Below, one piece after another: positions 35,865 to 45,883 of a stretch of 64,000 nucleotides of DNA. A model generated the notes under the pieces. The model did not search any database and was not told the origin of the DNA. It saw only the letters and a program-made list of their open reading frames with translations. Source of the stretch: Bacteroides timonensis. GTDB taxonomy: Bacteria; Bacteroidota; Bacteroidia; Bacteroidales; Bacteroidaceae. Each line of letters opens with the position of its first letter. The first letter of the stretch is position 1. The stretch is from the NCBI RefSeq assembly GCF_000513195.1, contig NZ_CBVI010000091.1, positions 103,917 to 167,916 on the forward strand. Direction: 5' to 3'. Position numbers and translations under genes: made by a program.

Positions 35865-37505
35865 ATGAAAACCAAAACTTTATTAGTCTCTTTAGTTCTT
35901 TCAATAGGAACCTTATCTGCCCAGAACTATCAGGTTCCGGTATCAGAAAAGAACGAGCCTATGATGAAAGGTAAATTCCAGCCTACATGGGAGTCTTTGG
36001 GAAATTACCAGGTTCCCGAATGGTTCAAGAATGCAAAATTCGGAATATGGGCGCATTGGGGACCTCAATGCGTAGAAGGCTCGGGCGACTGGATGGCACG
36101 TTCCATGTACATGGAAGGAACATCAGAATATAAGTATCACGTAGAGCACTACGGACACCCCTCTGAAGTGGGTTTCAAAGACATCATACCGCTGTTTAAA
36201 GCCGAAAAATGGGATCCCGACAAGCTGGTGGCCTATTATAAAGGATTAGGCGCACAGTATTTCTTCGTTTTAGGCAATCATCATGATAATTTTGACCTTT
36301 GGGACAGTAAATATCAAGCGTGGAATTCGGTGAATATGGGACCGAAACGCGACATCCTGGCAGAATGGGAAAAGGCGGCACGCAGATACGAACTCCCGTT
36401 TGGTATCAGTTTCCATGCCGACCATGCCTGGACTTGGTATGAACCCTCCCAGCGTTACGACAGACACGGACCTAAAGCCGGTGTCCCTTACGATGGAACA
36501 TTGACAAAAGCTGACGGTAAAGGCAAATGGTGGGAAGGCTATGACCCACAGGACCTGTATGCGCAAAATCATCCGATGAGTAAAGGCAGCTGGGCAGACG
36601 GCATGATTCATAGCCAATGGGCCTGGGGAAACGGGGCAGCCACGCCAACCGAAGAATTTTGCACAAACTTCTACGACCGCACCGTAGATGCCATCAACCG
36701 CTATAATCCCGATTTAATTTACTTTGATGTAACCGCTCTTCCCTTTTACCCCATCAGTGATGCTGGTTTAAAGATTGCAGCTCACTTCTACAACCATAAT
36801 ATGGCAACCCACAAGGGCAAATTGGAAGCTGTTCTATTTGGTAAGATTCTGGATGGTGAACAGCGTAAAGCCTTAGTTTGGGACGTAGAGCGCGGTGCAC
36901 CTAATGAGATTATGGATCAACCCTGGCAATCTTGTTCATGCATTGGCGGCTGGCATTACAATACATCTATTTATGAAAATAACTGGTATAAATCAGCCTC
37001 AGACGTTGCTAAATTATTGATTGATATTGTAAGTAAGAATGGCAACATGCTTCTCAGTGTTCCCTTGCGTGCCGACGGCACCTTCGACGAAAAGGAAGAG
37101 AAGATACTGAATGAATTCGGCGAGTGGATGAATGTGAATAAAGAAGCTATTTACAATACACGCCCCTGGGAGGTATTCGGTGAAGGTCCGATTGCAGAAT
37201 CTGATATTAAAATCAATGCACAAGGATTCAATGAAGGAGCGTATAGTAAAGCTACGGCACAGGAAATCCGTTTCACGCAAACCAAGAAGGATTTATATGC
37301 TACGGTTTTGGCCTGGCCGGAAAATGGAAGTGTAACCATCAAATCACTTGCAGCCGACAGCAAACTATTTCCGCAAAAGATAAAAAAGGTGGAGTTACTT
37401 GGATATGGGGCGGTACAGTTTAACCGCACAACGGAAGGGCTTTCCATTAGTCTGCCGGAGAAGAAGCTTAATAATATAGCTCCCGTCTTTAAAATAAAGA
37501 AATAA
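35865..37505 (+). CDS. GH29 alpha-L-fucosidase
   Basis: A 546-residue exported enzyme with a signal peptide ending TLSAQN. The catalytic barrel shows PEWFKNAKFGIWAHWGP, FVLGNHHDNFDLWDSKYQ, the expected nucleophile Asp288 in DLIYFDVT, and SKNGNMLLSVPLRADG, followed by a beta-sandwich domain with LSAA-like features (ILNEFGEWMNVNKEAIYNTRPWEVFGEGP). It removes terminal alpha-L-fucose from glycans. It is the first gene after the AraC operator and starts the run GH29-SusC-SusD-GH31-mutarotase. The acid/base residue could not be assigned by eye. Confidence 0.9.
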   Translation: MKTKTLLVSLVLSIGTLSAQNYQVPVSEKNEPMMKGKFQPTWESLGNYQVPEWFKNAKFGIWAHWGPQCVEGSGDWMARSMYMEGTSEYKYHVEHYGHPSEVGFKDIIPLFKAEKWDPDKLVAYYKGLGAQYFFVLGNHHDNFDLWDSKYQAWNSVNMGPKRDILAEWEKAARRYELPFGISFHADHAWTWYEPSQRYDRHGPKAGVPYDGTLTKADGKGKWWEGYDPQDLYAQNHPMSKGSWADGMIHSQWAWGNGAATPTEEFCTNFYDRTVDAINRYNPDLIYFDVTALPFYPISDAGLKIAAHFYNHNMATHKGKLEAVLFGKILDGEQRKALVWDVERGAPNEIMDQPWQSCSCIGGWHYNTSIYENNWYKSASDVAKLLIDIVSKNGNMLLSVPLRADGTFDEKEEKILNEFGEWMNVNKEAIYNTRPWEVFGEGPIAESDIKINAQGFNEGAYSKATAQEIRFTQTKKDLYATVLAWPENGSVTIKSLAADSKLFPQKIKKVELLGYGAVQFNRTTEGLSISLPEKKLNNIAPVFKIKK

Positions 37506-37597
37506 AATCATGAGAAATAAGAGAGTATTTATCGGCTTTTTAAAAGGTCGATAAGCTCTTGCTATACCTTTAAATAACCCAATAATCAATTATAATT

Positions 37598-40500
37598 ATG
37601 AGAAACAGATTAATGTATGGACTTATGCAGCCAATGAGATTCATAATGATTCTATTGGTTTGCCATCTTAGCAATGCTACTTGGGCACAAGTGCAAAGCA
37701 GTGTGAAAGGTTTGGTTACCGACTCTGCCGGAGAACCTCTGATTGGAGTCAGTGTATTGGTTAAGAACACCAATAATGGAACGGTCAGCGATTTGGATGG
37801 TAAGTTTACTTTAACAGCTAAATCCGGCGACATTCTCCATATTAGCTATGTAGGCTATATCTCTCAGGATATAAAGGCAGAAGAGAATAAGCAACTCCGT
37901 ATTATCATGGAAGAAGACATGAAGACATTGGAAGAAGTTGTCATTGTGGGGTATGGCACCCAAAAGAAAGTAAACCTGACAGGAGCTGTATCCTCCCTAT
38001 CGGCTAAGGATCTGGCCAGTAAACCTGTGATGAGCACTGCACAAGCATTAGCAGGTTTAGCACCGGGATTAAGTGTTCTGCAAACTTCCGGTCGCCCGGG
38101 AACAGGAGCGACAGTCAAAATACGTGGTACAGGTACCTTCTCAAATGCCGGAACAGACCCGTTAGTATTGATTGATGGCTTATCCGGAAATATAGATGAT
38201 ATAGACCCCAGCGATATTCAGAGTATTTCTTTCCTGAAAGATGCTGCCTCAGCCTCTATTTACGGTAATCGTGCCGCCAATGGTGTTATTCTGGTTGAAA
38301 CAAAAAAAGGAGTACAAGGAAAAACTACCATCTCATACAGTAATTCTTTCGGTTGGCAACGTCCTACAGAGTTACCGGATTTCCTGCCATCATGGGAGTA
38401 TGCAGAATACTACAATATGGCTATGCGCAATATGGATAAGCAAGATGCTTACCTTCCCGAGCAGATACAGAAATTCAAAGACGGTTCGGACCCTGATGCT
38501 TACCCGAATGTAAATCATCTGAAATGGTTGTTGGAGTCAGGTTCAGGTTTCCAGCACCAGCATAACATCAGCATACAAGGTGGCAATGCTACAACCAACT
38601 ACAACTTATCTATAGGATACCGCAATCAGGAAGGTATGACGGCAAATACTTCTAACGAACGTATGACAGCATTATTCACGATGAAAAGTGAAATAGCCAA
38701 AGGACTTACCCTCAACCTGAATATCAACGCCTATAACAATAAATATAATGCTCCTAACGGAGAGCCCCAAAGTATCGACGGAATGATAGGATATGCCGTG
38801 CGACAAGGCCCTGTCTATGCAGGGCAGAAATCTGACGGAAGCTTTGGATACCAGGACAATTACAGTCCGGAGGCATGGCTGGCAAGTGAATCTTTTGTAC
38901 AAAACATTAATAGAAATATCAGTGCTTCCGGTCAGTTGAAATGGGACACTCCGGTTGAAGGGCTCTCTTTCATTGGAAAAGCAGGAGTTAATTATTGGAC
39001 TAAGTATGATAAAGCTTATCGTGCCAATACTTATTTCGATGAAAGCAAAACCGTGGGACCGGCTTCTTTGAATGTTTGGACAGCCAACAATACATATACT
39101 ACTTTCGAAGCATTGACCACTTACGAAAAGCAAATAAAAGATCATAGTTTTAAGTTGTTGGCAGGTACATCTGTAGAACAGTCTGCCAATAGAGGGTTAG
39201 AAGGCTACAGAAATACATTCCCTAATAACTATCTGTATGAATTAGGATCTGGTGACAAGTCAACAGCCACCAACAACAGTTCATTGGAAGAGTATGCATT
39301 ATTATCTTTCTTCGGACGTATCAATTACTCACTAAAAGACCGTTATCTGTTAGAAGCCAATTTGCGTTATGATGGTTCTTCCCGTTTTGCAGACGGACAT
39401 CGTTGGGGAATCTTCCCATCTGTATCTGCCGGATGGAGAATCTCAGAAGAAAGCTTCTGGAAGAATAGTTCAGTCTCTAATATTTTTGATAACCTGAAAG
39501 TTCGTGCTTCCTATGGAGTATTAGGAAATCAAAATATCGGCGTTTATCCATACCAGCAAACTTATGGTCTTGGACAAGATTATCCGTTTGGCAATCCTGC
39601 CACCCTGCAACCCGGCGCTACCGCAGGAACTTATAACAATCCTGAAATAACCTGGGAAAAAACAGCTATCACGGACATCGGATTGGATTTAAGCCTGTTT
39701 GGCGGGCGCTTTACCGGTACTTTAGATTATTTCTATAAATATACCTCAGACATTCTGGCACCGGTAGAAGTAGCCAGTATTATGGGACGTGGAGTTGGAC
39801 AGTCAAACGTCGGTGCTGTATCCAATAAGGGTATTGAGGTGAATCTGACTTATAACGGACAGATAGGACGTGACTTCCGCTTCAGCATTTCTCCTAATTT
39901 TACTTGGGTAAAGAATGCTGTAGAGAAATTGGCAAATGGAGCTACTGAAGAAATTAATAACAACCGCATTGTAGGACAGCCCATCGGGATTATTTATGGT
40001 TACGAAACAGATGGCTTATTCGTGGACCAAGCTGAAATAGATGCTGCCCCCGAACAATTGGTCGGCAAATCAAACCTAAAGCCGGGTTATGTGAAATACA
40101 AAGACATCAGTGGCCCTGAGGGAGTGCCCGACGGCAAAGTGGATGCACAATATGACCGCACCGTGTTAGGAAGCACCACTCCTAATTTTTATTACGGTTT
40201 GAATCTATCAGCTTCTTATAAAGGATTCGATTTCTCCGCTTTACTGCAAGGGTTAGGAGGACACAAACGCCTCATCGGTTCCTATATGGCCTATGCATTT
40301 TACAATGGCGGACAAATACAGAGATGGCAGGCAGACAATTGCTGGACAGAGGCGGACCCCAATAAATGGGCAGAATACCCGCGCCTGGAAACACTGAATA
40401 TGAATAATACAAATCTTCAGACCTCCGATTACTGGATTCGGAATGCCAGTTTCCTGCGGGTGAAGAATGTGCAAATAGGATACACTTTCCCAAAAACATG

Positions 40501-40675
40501 GACAAAGAAAGTCGGACTGGAAAATGTACGCGTCTATGTGAGTGGACAGAACCTGTTCTCTTTCAACAGCTTCTATAAAGGTTGGGACCCGGAAAATGAA
40601 ATTGGTACGGGAGATGCTCCGTCATACTATCCTATCAATAGCATATATTCATTTGGATTTAATTTCAAGTTCTAA
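37598..40675 (+). CDS. SusC-family TonB-dependent transporter
   Basis: A 1025-residue transporter with signal peptide (to ATWAQVQ), carboxypeptidase-regulatory-like domain (DSAGEPLIGVSVLVKNTNNG, DLDGKFTLTA, ISYVGY), SusC signature LEEVVIVGYGTQKKVNLTGAVSS, plug (VKIRGTGTFSNAGTDPLVLIDG, SFLKDAASASIYGNRAANGV) and barrel ending FGFNFKF. It lies 92 bases after the GH29 gene; that gap contains a small hairpin (TTATCG...CGATAA) but no consensus promoter. The partner SusD follows after 24 bases. Probable cargo: fucosylated oligosaccharides. Confidence 0.93.
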   Translation: MRNRLMYGLMQPMRFIMILLVCHLSNATWAQVQSSVKGLVTDSAGEPLIGVSVLVKNTNNGTVSDLDGKFTLTAKSGDILHISYVGYISQDIKAEENKQLRIIMEEDMKTLEEVVIVGYGTQKKVNLTGAVSSLSAKDLASKPVMSTAQALAGLAPGLSVLQTSGRPGTGATVKIRGTGTFSNAGTDPLVLIDGLSGNIDDIDPSDIQSISFLKDAASASIYGNRAANGVILVETKKGVQGKTTISYSNSFGWQRPTELPDFLPSWEYAEYYNMAMRNMDKQDAYLPEQIQKFKDGSDPDAYPNVNHLKWLLESGSGFQHQHNISIQGGNATTNYNLSIGYRNQEGMTANTSNERMTALFTMKSEIAKGLTLNLNINAYNNKYNAPNGEPQSIDGMIGYAVRQGPVYAGQKSDGSFGYQDNYSPEAWLASESFVQNINRNISASGQLKWDTPVEGLSFIGKAGVNYWTKYDKAYRANTYFDESKTVGPASLNVWTANNTYTTFEALTTYEKQIKDHSFKLLAGTSVEQSANRGLEGYRNTFPNNYLYELGSGDKSTATNNSSLEEYALLSFFGRINYSLKDRYLLEANLRYDGSSRFADGHRWGIFPSVSAGWRISEESFWKNSSVSNIFDNLKVRASYGVLGNQNIGVYPYQQTYGLGQDYPFGNPATLQPGATAGTYNNPEITWEKTAITDIGLDLSLFGGRFTGTLDYFYKYTSDILAPVEVASIMGRGVGQSNVGAVSNKGIEVNLTYNGQIGRDFRFSISPNFTWVKNAVEKLANGATEEINNNRIVGQPIGIIYGYETDGLFVDQAEIDAAPEQLVGKSNLKPGYVKYKDISGPEGVPDGKVDAQYDRTVLGSTTPNFYYGLNLSASYKGFDFSALLQGLGGHKRLIGSYMAYAFYNGGQIQRWQADNCWTEADPNKWAEYPRLETLNMNNTNLQTSDYWIRNASFLRVKNVQIGYTFPKTWTKKVGLENVRVYVSGQNLFSFNSFYKGWDPENEIGTGDAPSYYPINSIYSFGFNFKF

Positions 40676-40699
40676 GTTAACTATTCAATCAAGAACAAT

Positions 40700-42385
40700 A
40701 TGAAAAAGATTTATCATACATTAGAAATAACAAAAGCCTGTCTACTCGCTTTGGCTTTATCATTGGGAACGGTAAGTTGTTCAGATTTATTAGATAAAGA
40801 ACCTCCTTCATCTATTTCAGATGGTAATTTCTGGACCGGCGAAGGAGATGCCATGTTGGCACTGACGGGATGTTATCGTTTCCAGACAGGCTGGTCGCAT
40901 GATGATTTTGCCACCCCGCAAGGATTACTTTATCTGGATTTTGCCGGAGGAAATGGTACAGAAAAAGAAAACTTTTCCACATTGATGGCAAGTTCCAACA
41001 CGGCGGCCACCAACAGTAATCTGCGTTGGTATTGGGGGAATGCATATACCCAAATAGCCAAGTATAATGTTTTCTTGGAAAATATTGTGAATTGTCCTAT
41101 GGACGGAGATAAAAAAGAAATCTGGTCATCCGAAGTGAAGTGCCTGCGTGCCTATTTCTTATTCAATCTTGCATTTTATTATAAGGACGTGCCAATGCCA
41201 TTGAAAACATTGTCAGTAGAGGAAGCCAATACAATCTCACAGACTCCACAAGCAGACGTTTATACTCAAGTGGAGAATGATTTGAAAGCTGCTATTAATT
41301 TATTGCCAACTGAGTACTTGTCAGAAGAATACGGGCGTTTCACTAAAGGAGCTGCACAAGTACTATTGAGCCGTCTCTATCTGGCACAGGAGAGATGGTC
41401 GGATGCCGCTACGGTTTTGCGGAATGTCATTGATTCCGGAGTCTATGAGTTAGACCGTCGTAATGGTGAAGATAGCTATGAAAAATTGTTCCAAATAGGA
41501 GGAGAATATAGTCCTGAAATCATATTCTGCATCATGGGGATAAAGGATCAGTACACCAACTCGCGCTATCAGTATCTGTATCCTGAGGTGGCTTACGGCG
41601 GTTGGCACCAATTTGCTCCTTACAATGAACTGGTCAAGGAATATTTCTGCACGGATGGGAAAGATGTAAAGTCATCTGAAGTATATGATGAGAATGACCC
41701 TTACGCAAACCGTGATTTGCGCTTGTATGCTTCTGTCTTCTTACCTCCGTTGGGAAGTTATCCGGGAACTAAGTATAACGACGTGACCTACGACTGTTTC
41801 AAAGGTGCCAACACCTCGGATTATTATAACAAATTTACCCTATTCAATGGTTATTGTCCCAAGAAAGGGTGTGATCCTTCCATTATTAACAACTTAGGAG
41901 CTACTCCTACCTATACTCCGATCATGCGCTATGCAGAAGTATTGCTAAGTTATCTGGAAGCCTTGAACGAAGCTCAACCCAATGCCGTGGATCAAGATAT
42001 TCTTAATCTTACGATAAACGATATCCGTGATCGTGTAAAATTGCCCGGTCTAAAAATAGAAGATATGTCGCAGGAAGTCATCCGTGAGGCTGTCCGCAAA
42101 GAAAGACGTGTAGAACTGGCTTTTGAGGGTTTGCGCTATTATGATGTGCTACGTTGGGACATTGCGGAAAAAGAACTGAACCATACATTCACAGGCGTTA
42201 AACTGTCAGATGATCCCAATGCCCGGAATTATCGAGGAAGCGGAACAGCTGCTTCTCCGGTTGATGAAGACATGTATTATCAATTCGAGAAACGCACGTG
42301 GGCACCTCATAACCGTTACTTCCCGATACCACAGAATGATTTGAATGTTAATAAGAACCTCAAACAGAACACAGGATACAATTAG
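40700..42385 (+). CDS. SusD-like glycan-binding lipoprotein
   Basis: A 561-residue SusD protein. The signal ends in LGTVSCSDLLDKEPPSSISDGNFW, with the lipobox cysteine near residue 27. Conserved segments are SSEVKCLRAYFLFNLAFYYKDVPMP, the C-terminal VRKERRVELAFEGLRYYDVLRWDIAEKEL in part, and RYFPIPQNDLNVN. It lids the SusC barrel encoded just upstream and binds its glycan at the cell surface. Confidence 0.93.
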   Translation: MKKIYHTLEITKACLLALALSLGTVSCSDLLDKEPPSSISDGNFWTGEGDAMLALTGCYRFQTGWSHDDFATPQGLLYLDFAGGNGTEKENFSTLMASSNTAATNSNLRWYWGNAYTQIAKYNVFLENIVNCPMDGDKKEIWSSEVKCLRAYFLFNLAFYYKDVPMPLKTLSVEEANTISQTPQADVYTQVENDLKAAINLLPTEYLSEEYGRFTKGAAQVLLSRLYLAQERWSDAATVLRNVIDSGVYELDRRNGEDSYEKLFQIGGEYSPEIIFCIMGIKDQYTNSRYQYLYPEVAYGGWHQFAPYNELVKEYFCTDGKDVKSSEVYDENDPYANRDLRLYASVFLPPLGSYPGTKYNDVTYDCFKGANTSDYYNKFTLFNGYCPKKGCDPSIINNLGATPTYTPIMRYAEVLLSYLEALNEAQPNAVDQDILNLTINDIRDRVKLPGLKIEDMSQEVIREAVRKERRVELAFEGLRYYDVLRWDIAEKELNHTFTGVKLSDDPNARNYRGSGTAASPVDEDMYYQFEKRTWAPHNRYFPIPQNDLNVNKNLKQNTGYN

Positions 42386-42468
42386 TTTCTGGTTAATGGA
42401 TAAGTTATTAATAGGATTTCAATTTTGACACATCCTCAATTATTATATTTTTTTAATCCAATAAGGTT

Positions 42469-45099
42469 ATGACAGATAAAGGATATCAAGTGAAGAAAAG
42501 AATATTTCTCTTTTTACTATTCTCCCATTTATGTCTGGCTATAGGATGGGCTCAGTCGATACTTTCTTTTAGACAAGAGAGAAATAGGGTTGTATTCACT
42601 ACAGCAGATGGTGAACTCCAACTTTACCCTTTGACAAATGATGCCATAAGAGTGAAATTTGCTTGCCAGCCAATGACTATGCCGGAATGGATTTATGTAG
42701 AAAACCAAACTCCTGCATATACAATAAAGGAAGAAAAGGGCTTGGTGTCTGTTTGCTTATCAAAACTTAGAGCACAAGTTGATATGCAAACCGGAAACAT
42801 TACTTTCTTTTCATCCAAGGGAGATGTACTTTTAATGGAAAAGGAGAGAGAGCTTTCTCCGTCTTCAGTACAAAATAGGAAAACGTTCTGCGCTATGCAG
42901 GCCTTTCATTCTACTAAAGATGAGGCGCTTTTTGGATTAGGACAGTTTCAGGACGGATACTTGAATGTGCGTGGTCTTTCTCGTCGTCTTACACAAGTGA
43001 ATACACAGATATCCATACCTTTTATAATGTCAAACAAGGGATATGGCATATTGTGGAATAACTATGGGTTGACAGATTTTAATCCGGCTGATAACAGGGT
43101 CACCCTTGTTCGTAAGGGAACAAGCGGTGATGCAGTTATGGTGGATGTCACTTCAACGGAAGGAAGAAAAAAAGAGGTTCGTAACCGAAGTATTTTTTCT
43201 TCATCTATAACAATACCTGCAGCAGGACGCTATTCCATCATGTTGGACGTAGGTCAACCCATGGCAAGAAAACATCATCTGAGAATTGGCGATAAAACCG
43301 TTTTTGATATGAGCAACGTGTGGTTGCCTCCCACAACCTCTGCTATTATAGAATTGGAAGCGGGTGTCCATAAAATCGAAGCAGAGCTGGAAAAGGATGA
43401 TCAACCTACTGTTTACTTCAAAGAAGTTGAGGACGAGACTGTATTTAGGTCGCCCACTGCAGATTGTATTGACTATACTTTCTTTGCAGGAAATGCAGAT
43501 GATGTGATCGCAGCTTATCGCAAAACAACCGGAGAAGTTCCAATGATGCCTAAGTGGGCATTAGGATATATTCATTGTCGCGAACGGTTTAATAGCCAAC
43601 AAGAGATTATACAGACTGCAAATAGATTCCGAAAAGATAGTTTGCCGATGGATCTTATTGTGCAGGATTGGCAATATTGGGGAAAACTTGGATGGAATGC
43701 CATGCAATTTGATGAAACAAATTATCCGGATCCCAAAAAACTAGTAGATGATTTACATGCGATTGATGCTCGCCTGATGCTCTCTGTCTGGTCAAAAATA
43801 GATCCAAAATCGGAAGTTGGACAGATAATGAGCACTAAAGGATACTACATACCAAATACTTCGTGGGTTGATTTTTTCAATCCGGAAGCAGCCGCTTGTT
43901 ATTGGGAGAACTTCAGTAAACGTTTATTGAAGCCTTACGGAATCGATGCTTGGTGGCAAGATGCAACGGAGCCTGAAAATGATGATTTGGTAGGAAGAAA
44001 GATATGGAATGGAACCATGCCTGGCGAATTTTTCAGAAATACTTATCCGCTTCTGGTAAATAAAGTTGTGTATGAAGGTTCAAGAAGAGATGCTCCAAAT
44101 AAACGTGTGATGATTTTAACGCGAAGTGCCTTCCCTGGAATGCAGCGTTATAGCACAGCGACATGGTCAGGCGATGTCGGCCATGATTGGGAAACTTTCC
44201 GGCGGCAGATTGTAGGAGGTCTGGGTATGACTGTGTCAGGTTTACCGTGGTGGACATATGATGCGGGAGGATTCTTTCGTCCGGGAGATAATCAGTATAT
44301 TGACCCGAAATATCATGAATGTTTTTTAAGATGGTTGCAAACAAGTGTCTTTCTGCCATTGATGCGCGTTCATGGCTATATGTCCAATACAGAATTTTGG
44401 AACTACGGCGCAAGGATGGCAGATTTGGCACGTAAATCTTTGAATACGCGCTATAGCCTGTTCCCGTATATTTATTCAGAAGCAGCAAATATCAGCTTTA
44501 AGGGTGGAACGATGATGCGTCCTTTAGTGATGGACTATGCCAGCGATACACTTGCAATTTCTCAGAAATACGAATATATGTTTGGATCTTCATTATTGGT
44601 GGCACCAGTTGTTGAAGAGAACAAAAAAACATGGGATGTGTATTTGCCAGAGAACAAAGGCGGATGGTATGATTTTTGGACCGGACAGTTCATTGCCGAA
44701 AAAGGTTGGAAACAGGTTCCTGTTACATTGGAACAAATTCCGGTATTTGTAAAAGCAGGAACAATATTGCCTTTTGCAGACGGCAAATTCCAAACGACTC
44801 AAGCGGCAGCAGAGGCAGATTGGATTATAAAAGTATTTGCCGGTGCTGATGGTACATATACTGTTTATGAAGATGACGGAACCAATTATGACTATGAGAA
44901 AGGTCTATATTCAAATATCCGTTTCATCTGGAATGATGCTCGGAATGAATTGACAATAACGCGTAGAGAAGGGAAATTTCCCGGTATGAATACGACACGT
45001 AATATACGGATTATCAAGATATCGAACGCCCTAAATGGGAATACAAATAAAGAAAAAACCATTATCTATAATGGGCAAAAGGTAAGTGTGAAATTGTAA
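42469..45099 (+). CDS. GH31 alpha-glycosidase, probable alpha-xylosidase
   Basis: An 876-residue exported enzyme (signal to AIGWAQS). An N-terminal GH31 domain is interrupted by a PA14-like insert (about 235-330; AAGRYSIMLDVGQPM, GDKTVFDMSNVW). The barrel contains the nucleophile Asp498 in DAWWQDATEPEND and the acid Asp569 in ATWSGDVGHDW, then VSGLPWWTYDAGGF. The WWxDATEPE form and the PA14 insert match bacterial alpha-xylosidases used on xyloglucan more than alpha-glucosidases. Together with GH29 it suggests fucosylated xyloglucan or a similar plant or host glycan, but no GH5, GH9 or GH74 endo-enzyme lies in the window. Confidence 0.87.
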   Translation: MTDKGYQVKKRIFLFLLFSHLCLAIGWAQSILSFRQERNRVVFTTADGELQLYPLTNDAIRVKFACQPMTMPEWIYVENQTPAYTIKEEKGLVSVCLSKLRAQVDMQTGNITFFSSKGDVLLMEKERELSPSSVQNRKTFCAMQAFHSTKDEALFGLGQFQDGYLNVRGLSRRLTQVNTQISIPFIMSNKGYGILWNNYGLTDFNPADNRVTLVRKGTSGDAVMVDVTSTEGRKKEVRNRSIFSSSITIPAAGRYSIMLDVGQPMARKHHLRIGDKTVFDMSNVWLPPTTSAIIELEAGVHKIEAELEKDDQPTVYFKEVEDETVFRSPTADCIDYTFFAGNADDVIAAYRKTTGEVPMMPKWALGYIHCRERFNSQQEIIQTANRFRKDSLPMDLIVQDWQYWGKLGWNAMQFDETNYPDPKKLVDDLHAIDARLMLSVWSKIDPKSEVGQIMSTKGYYIPNTSWVDFFNPEAAACYWENFSKRLLKPYGIDAWWQDATEPENDDLVGRKIWNGTMPGEFFRNTYPLLVNKVVYEGSRRDAPNKRVMILTRSAFPGMQRYSTATWSGDVGHDWETFRRQIVGGLGMTVSGLPWWTYDAGGFFRPGDNQYIDPKYHECFLRWLQTSVFLPLMRVHGYMSNTEFWNYGARMADLARKSLNTRYSLFPYIYSEAANISFKGGTMMRPLVMDYASDTLAISQKYEYMFGSSLLVAPVVEENKKTWDVYLPENKGGWYDFWTGQFIAEKGWKQVPVTLEQIPVFVKAGTILPFADGKFQTTQAAAEADWIIKVFAGADGTYTVYEDDGTNYDYEKGLYSNIRFIWNDARNELTITRREGKFPGMNTTRNIRIIKISNALNGNTNKEKTIIYNGQKVSVKL

Positions 45100-45184
45100 C
45101 AGTATTCATATGTATCGAGATTAAAAGAGACAGACTGAACTGTTTCAAATTTAATGTCAAGTTCCATCTAAAGGTAATTCAAAT

Positions 45185-45568
45185 ATGGCAATCAAAGGTT
45201 ATAGAGTGAAAGAATACCGTTGTCCGGTAAAGAGATATTGTCAGACAATGGATTTGAAAGATAGTCCAGAGTTAATCGAGGAGTACATTAAGCTCCACAG
45301 TAAGCTTGAAGCCTGGCCGGAAATCAGAGCCGGTATTCGTTCAGTAGGTATTCTGGAGATGGAGATCTATATATTGGGGGCCCGGTTATTCATGATTGTA
45401 GAAACTCCACTCGACTTTGACTGGAAAACTGCTATGGAGAAATTATCCCATTTGCCCCGGCAGGAAGAATGGGAGAATTATGTATCCGGATTTCAGGAAT
45501 GCATCCCGGGAAGCACTTCTGCTGAAAAATGGAAACTGATGGAACGTATGTTTTATTTGTATGATTAA
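45185..45568 (+). CDS. L-rhamnose/L-fucose mutarotase (RhaM family)
   Basis: A 127-residue cytoplasmic protein. The family motif EEYIKLHSKLEAWPEI carries the probable catalytic Tyr34 and His38 with the same four-residue spacing as in E. coli RhaM. The end QEEWENYVSGFQECIPGSTSAEKWKLMERMFYL is also typical. It interconverts anomers of 6-deoxy-hexoses. Lying last in an operon that begins with an alpha-L-fucosidase, it probably acts on L-fucose released by that enzyme; the rhamnose reading is family default. Confidence 0.85.
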   Translation: MAIKGYRVKEYRCPVKRYCQTMDLKDSPELIEEYIKLHSKLEAWPEIRAGIRSVGILEMEIYILGARLFMIVETPLDFDWKTAMEKLSHLPRQEEWENYVSGFQECIPGSTSAEKWKLMERMFYLYD

Positions 45569-45612
45569 AGATATTATATACCAGCTGGATTATAGATAAA
45601 ATAAGATTTTAA

Positions 45613-45655
45613 TTTAATAAGAAAACATGTTGTTATCGCATGTTTTCTTATTAAA
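45613..45655 (+). terminator. Perfect 17-bp hairpin after the mutarotase gene
   Basis: TTTAATAAGAAAACATG (45613-45629) and its exact complement (45639-45655) with a 9-base loop, 44 bases after the stop. AT-rich with no separate T-run; as the end of the GH29 operon it is the likely terminator. Confidence 0.65.
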
Positions 45656-45724
45656 TATATCACCTCGTATTCATTAATTTTTAATTAAAATGCCTATGGA
45701 ATAATAAAAAAAAGTAAAGAACGG

Positions 45725-45757
45725 GAAAATAGGCAAAATTTACATCCACCTATTTTC
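45725..45757 (+). promoter_or_regulatory. 9-bp dyad upstream of the GH97 locus
   Basis: GAAAATAGG (45725-45733) and CCTATTTTC (45749-45757) form a perfect inverted repeat with 15-bp spacer in the 315-base gap before the SusC gene. Only a weak -7 candidate (TAACTTTA, 45810-45817) is visible. It may be the operator of this locus, which has no regulator gene of its own. Nothing else is seen in this gap besides the hairpin at 45613. Confidence 0.35.
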
Positions 45758-45883
45758 GATTTTAATTCTACAATCACAATTCTTGGCGGAATATGTGTAA
45801 GCAATTGTATAACTTTAAACCTGTACAAAGATATCACATTTTTTCAAAAAATAGACTTCTTGTACTTAAACACTTTAATGCTA

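Noticed and set aside
42440..42465. Third copy of the 35.7-kb AraC operator before GH31
   Set aside because: Only TTTTTAATCC is shared, in an AT-rich stretch with no -7 box; chance is sufficient.
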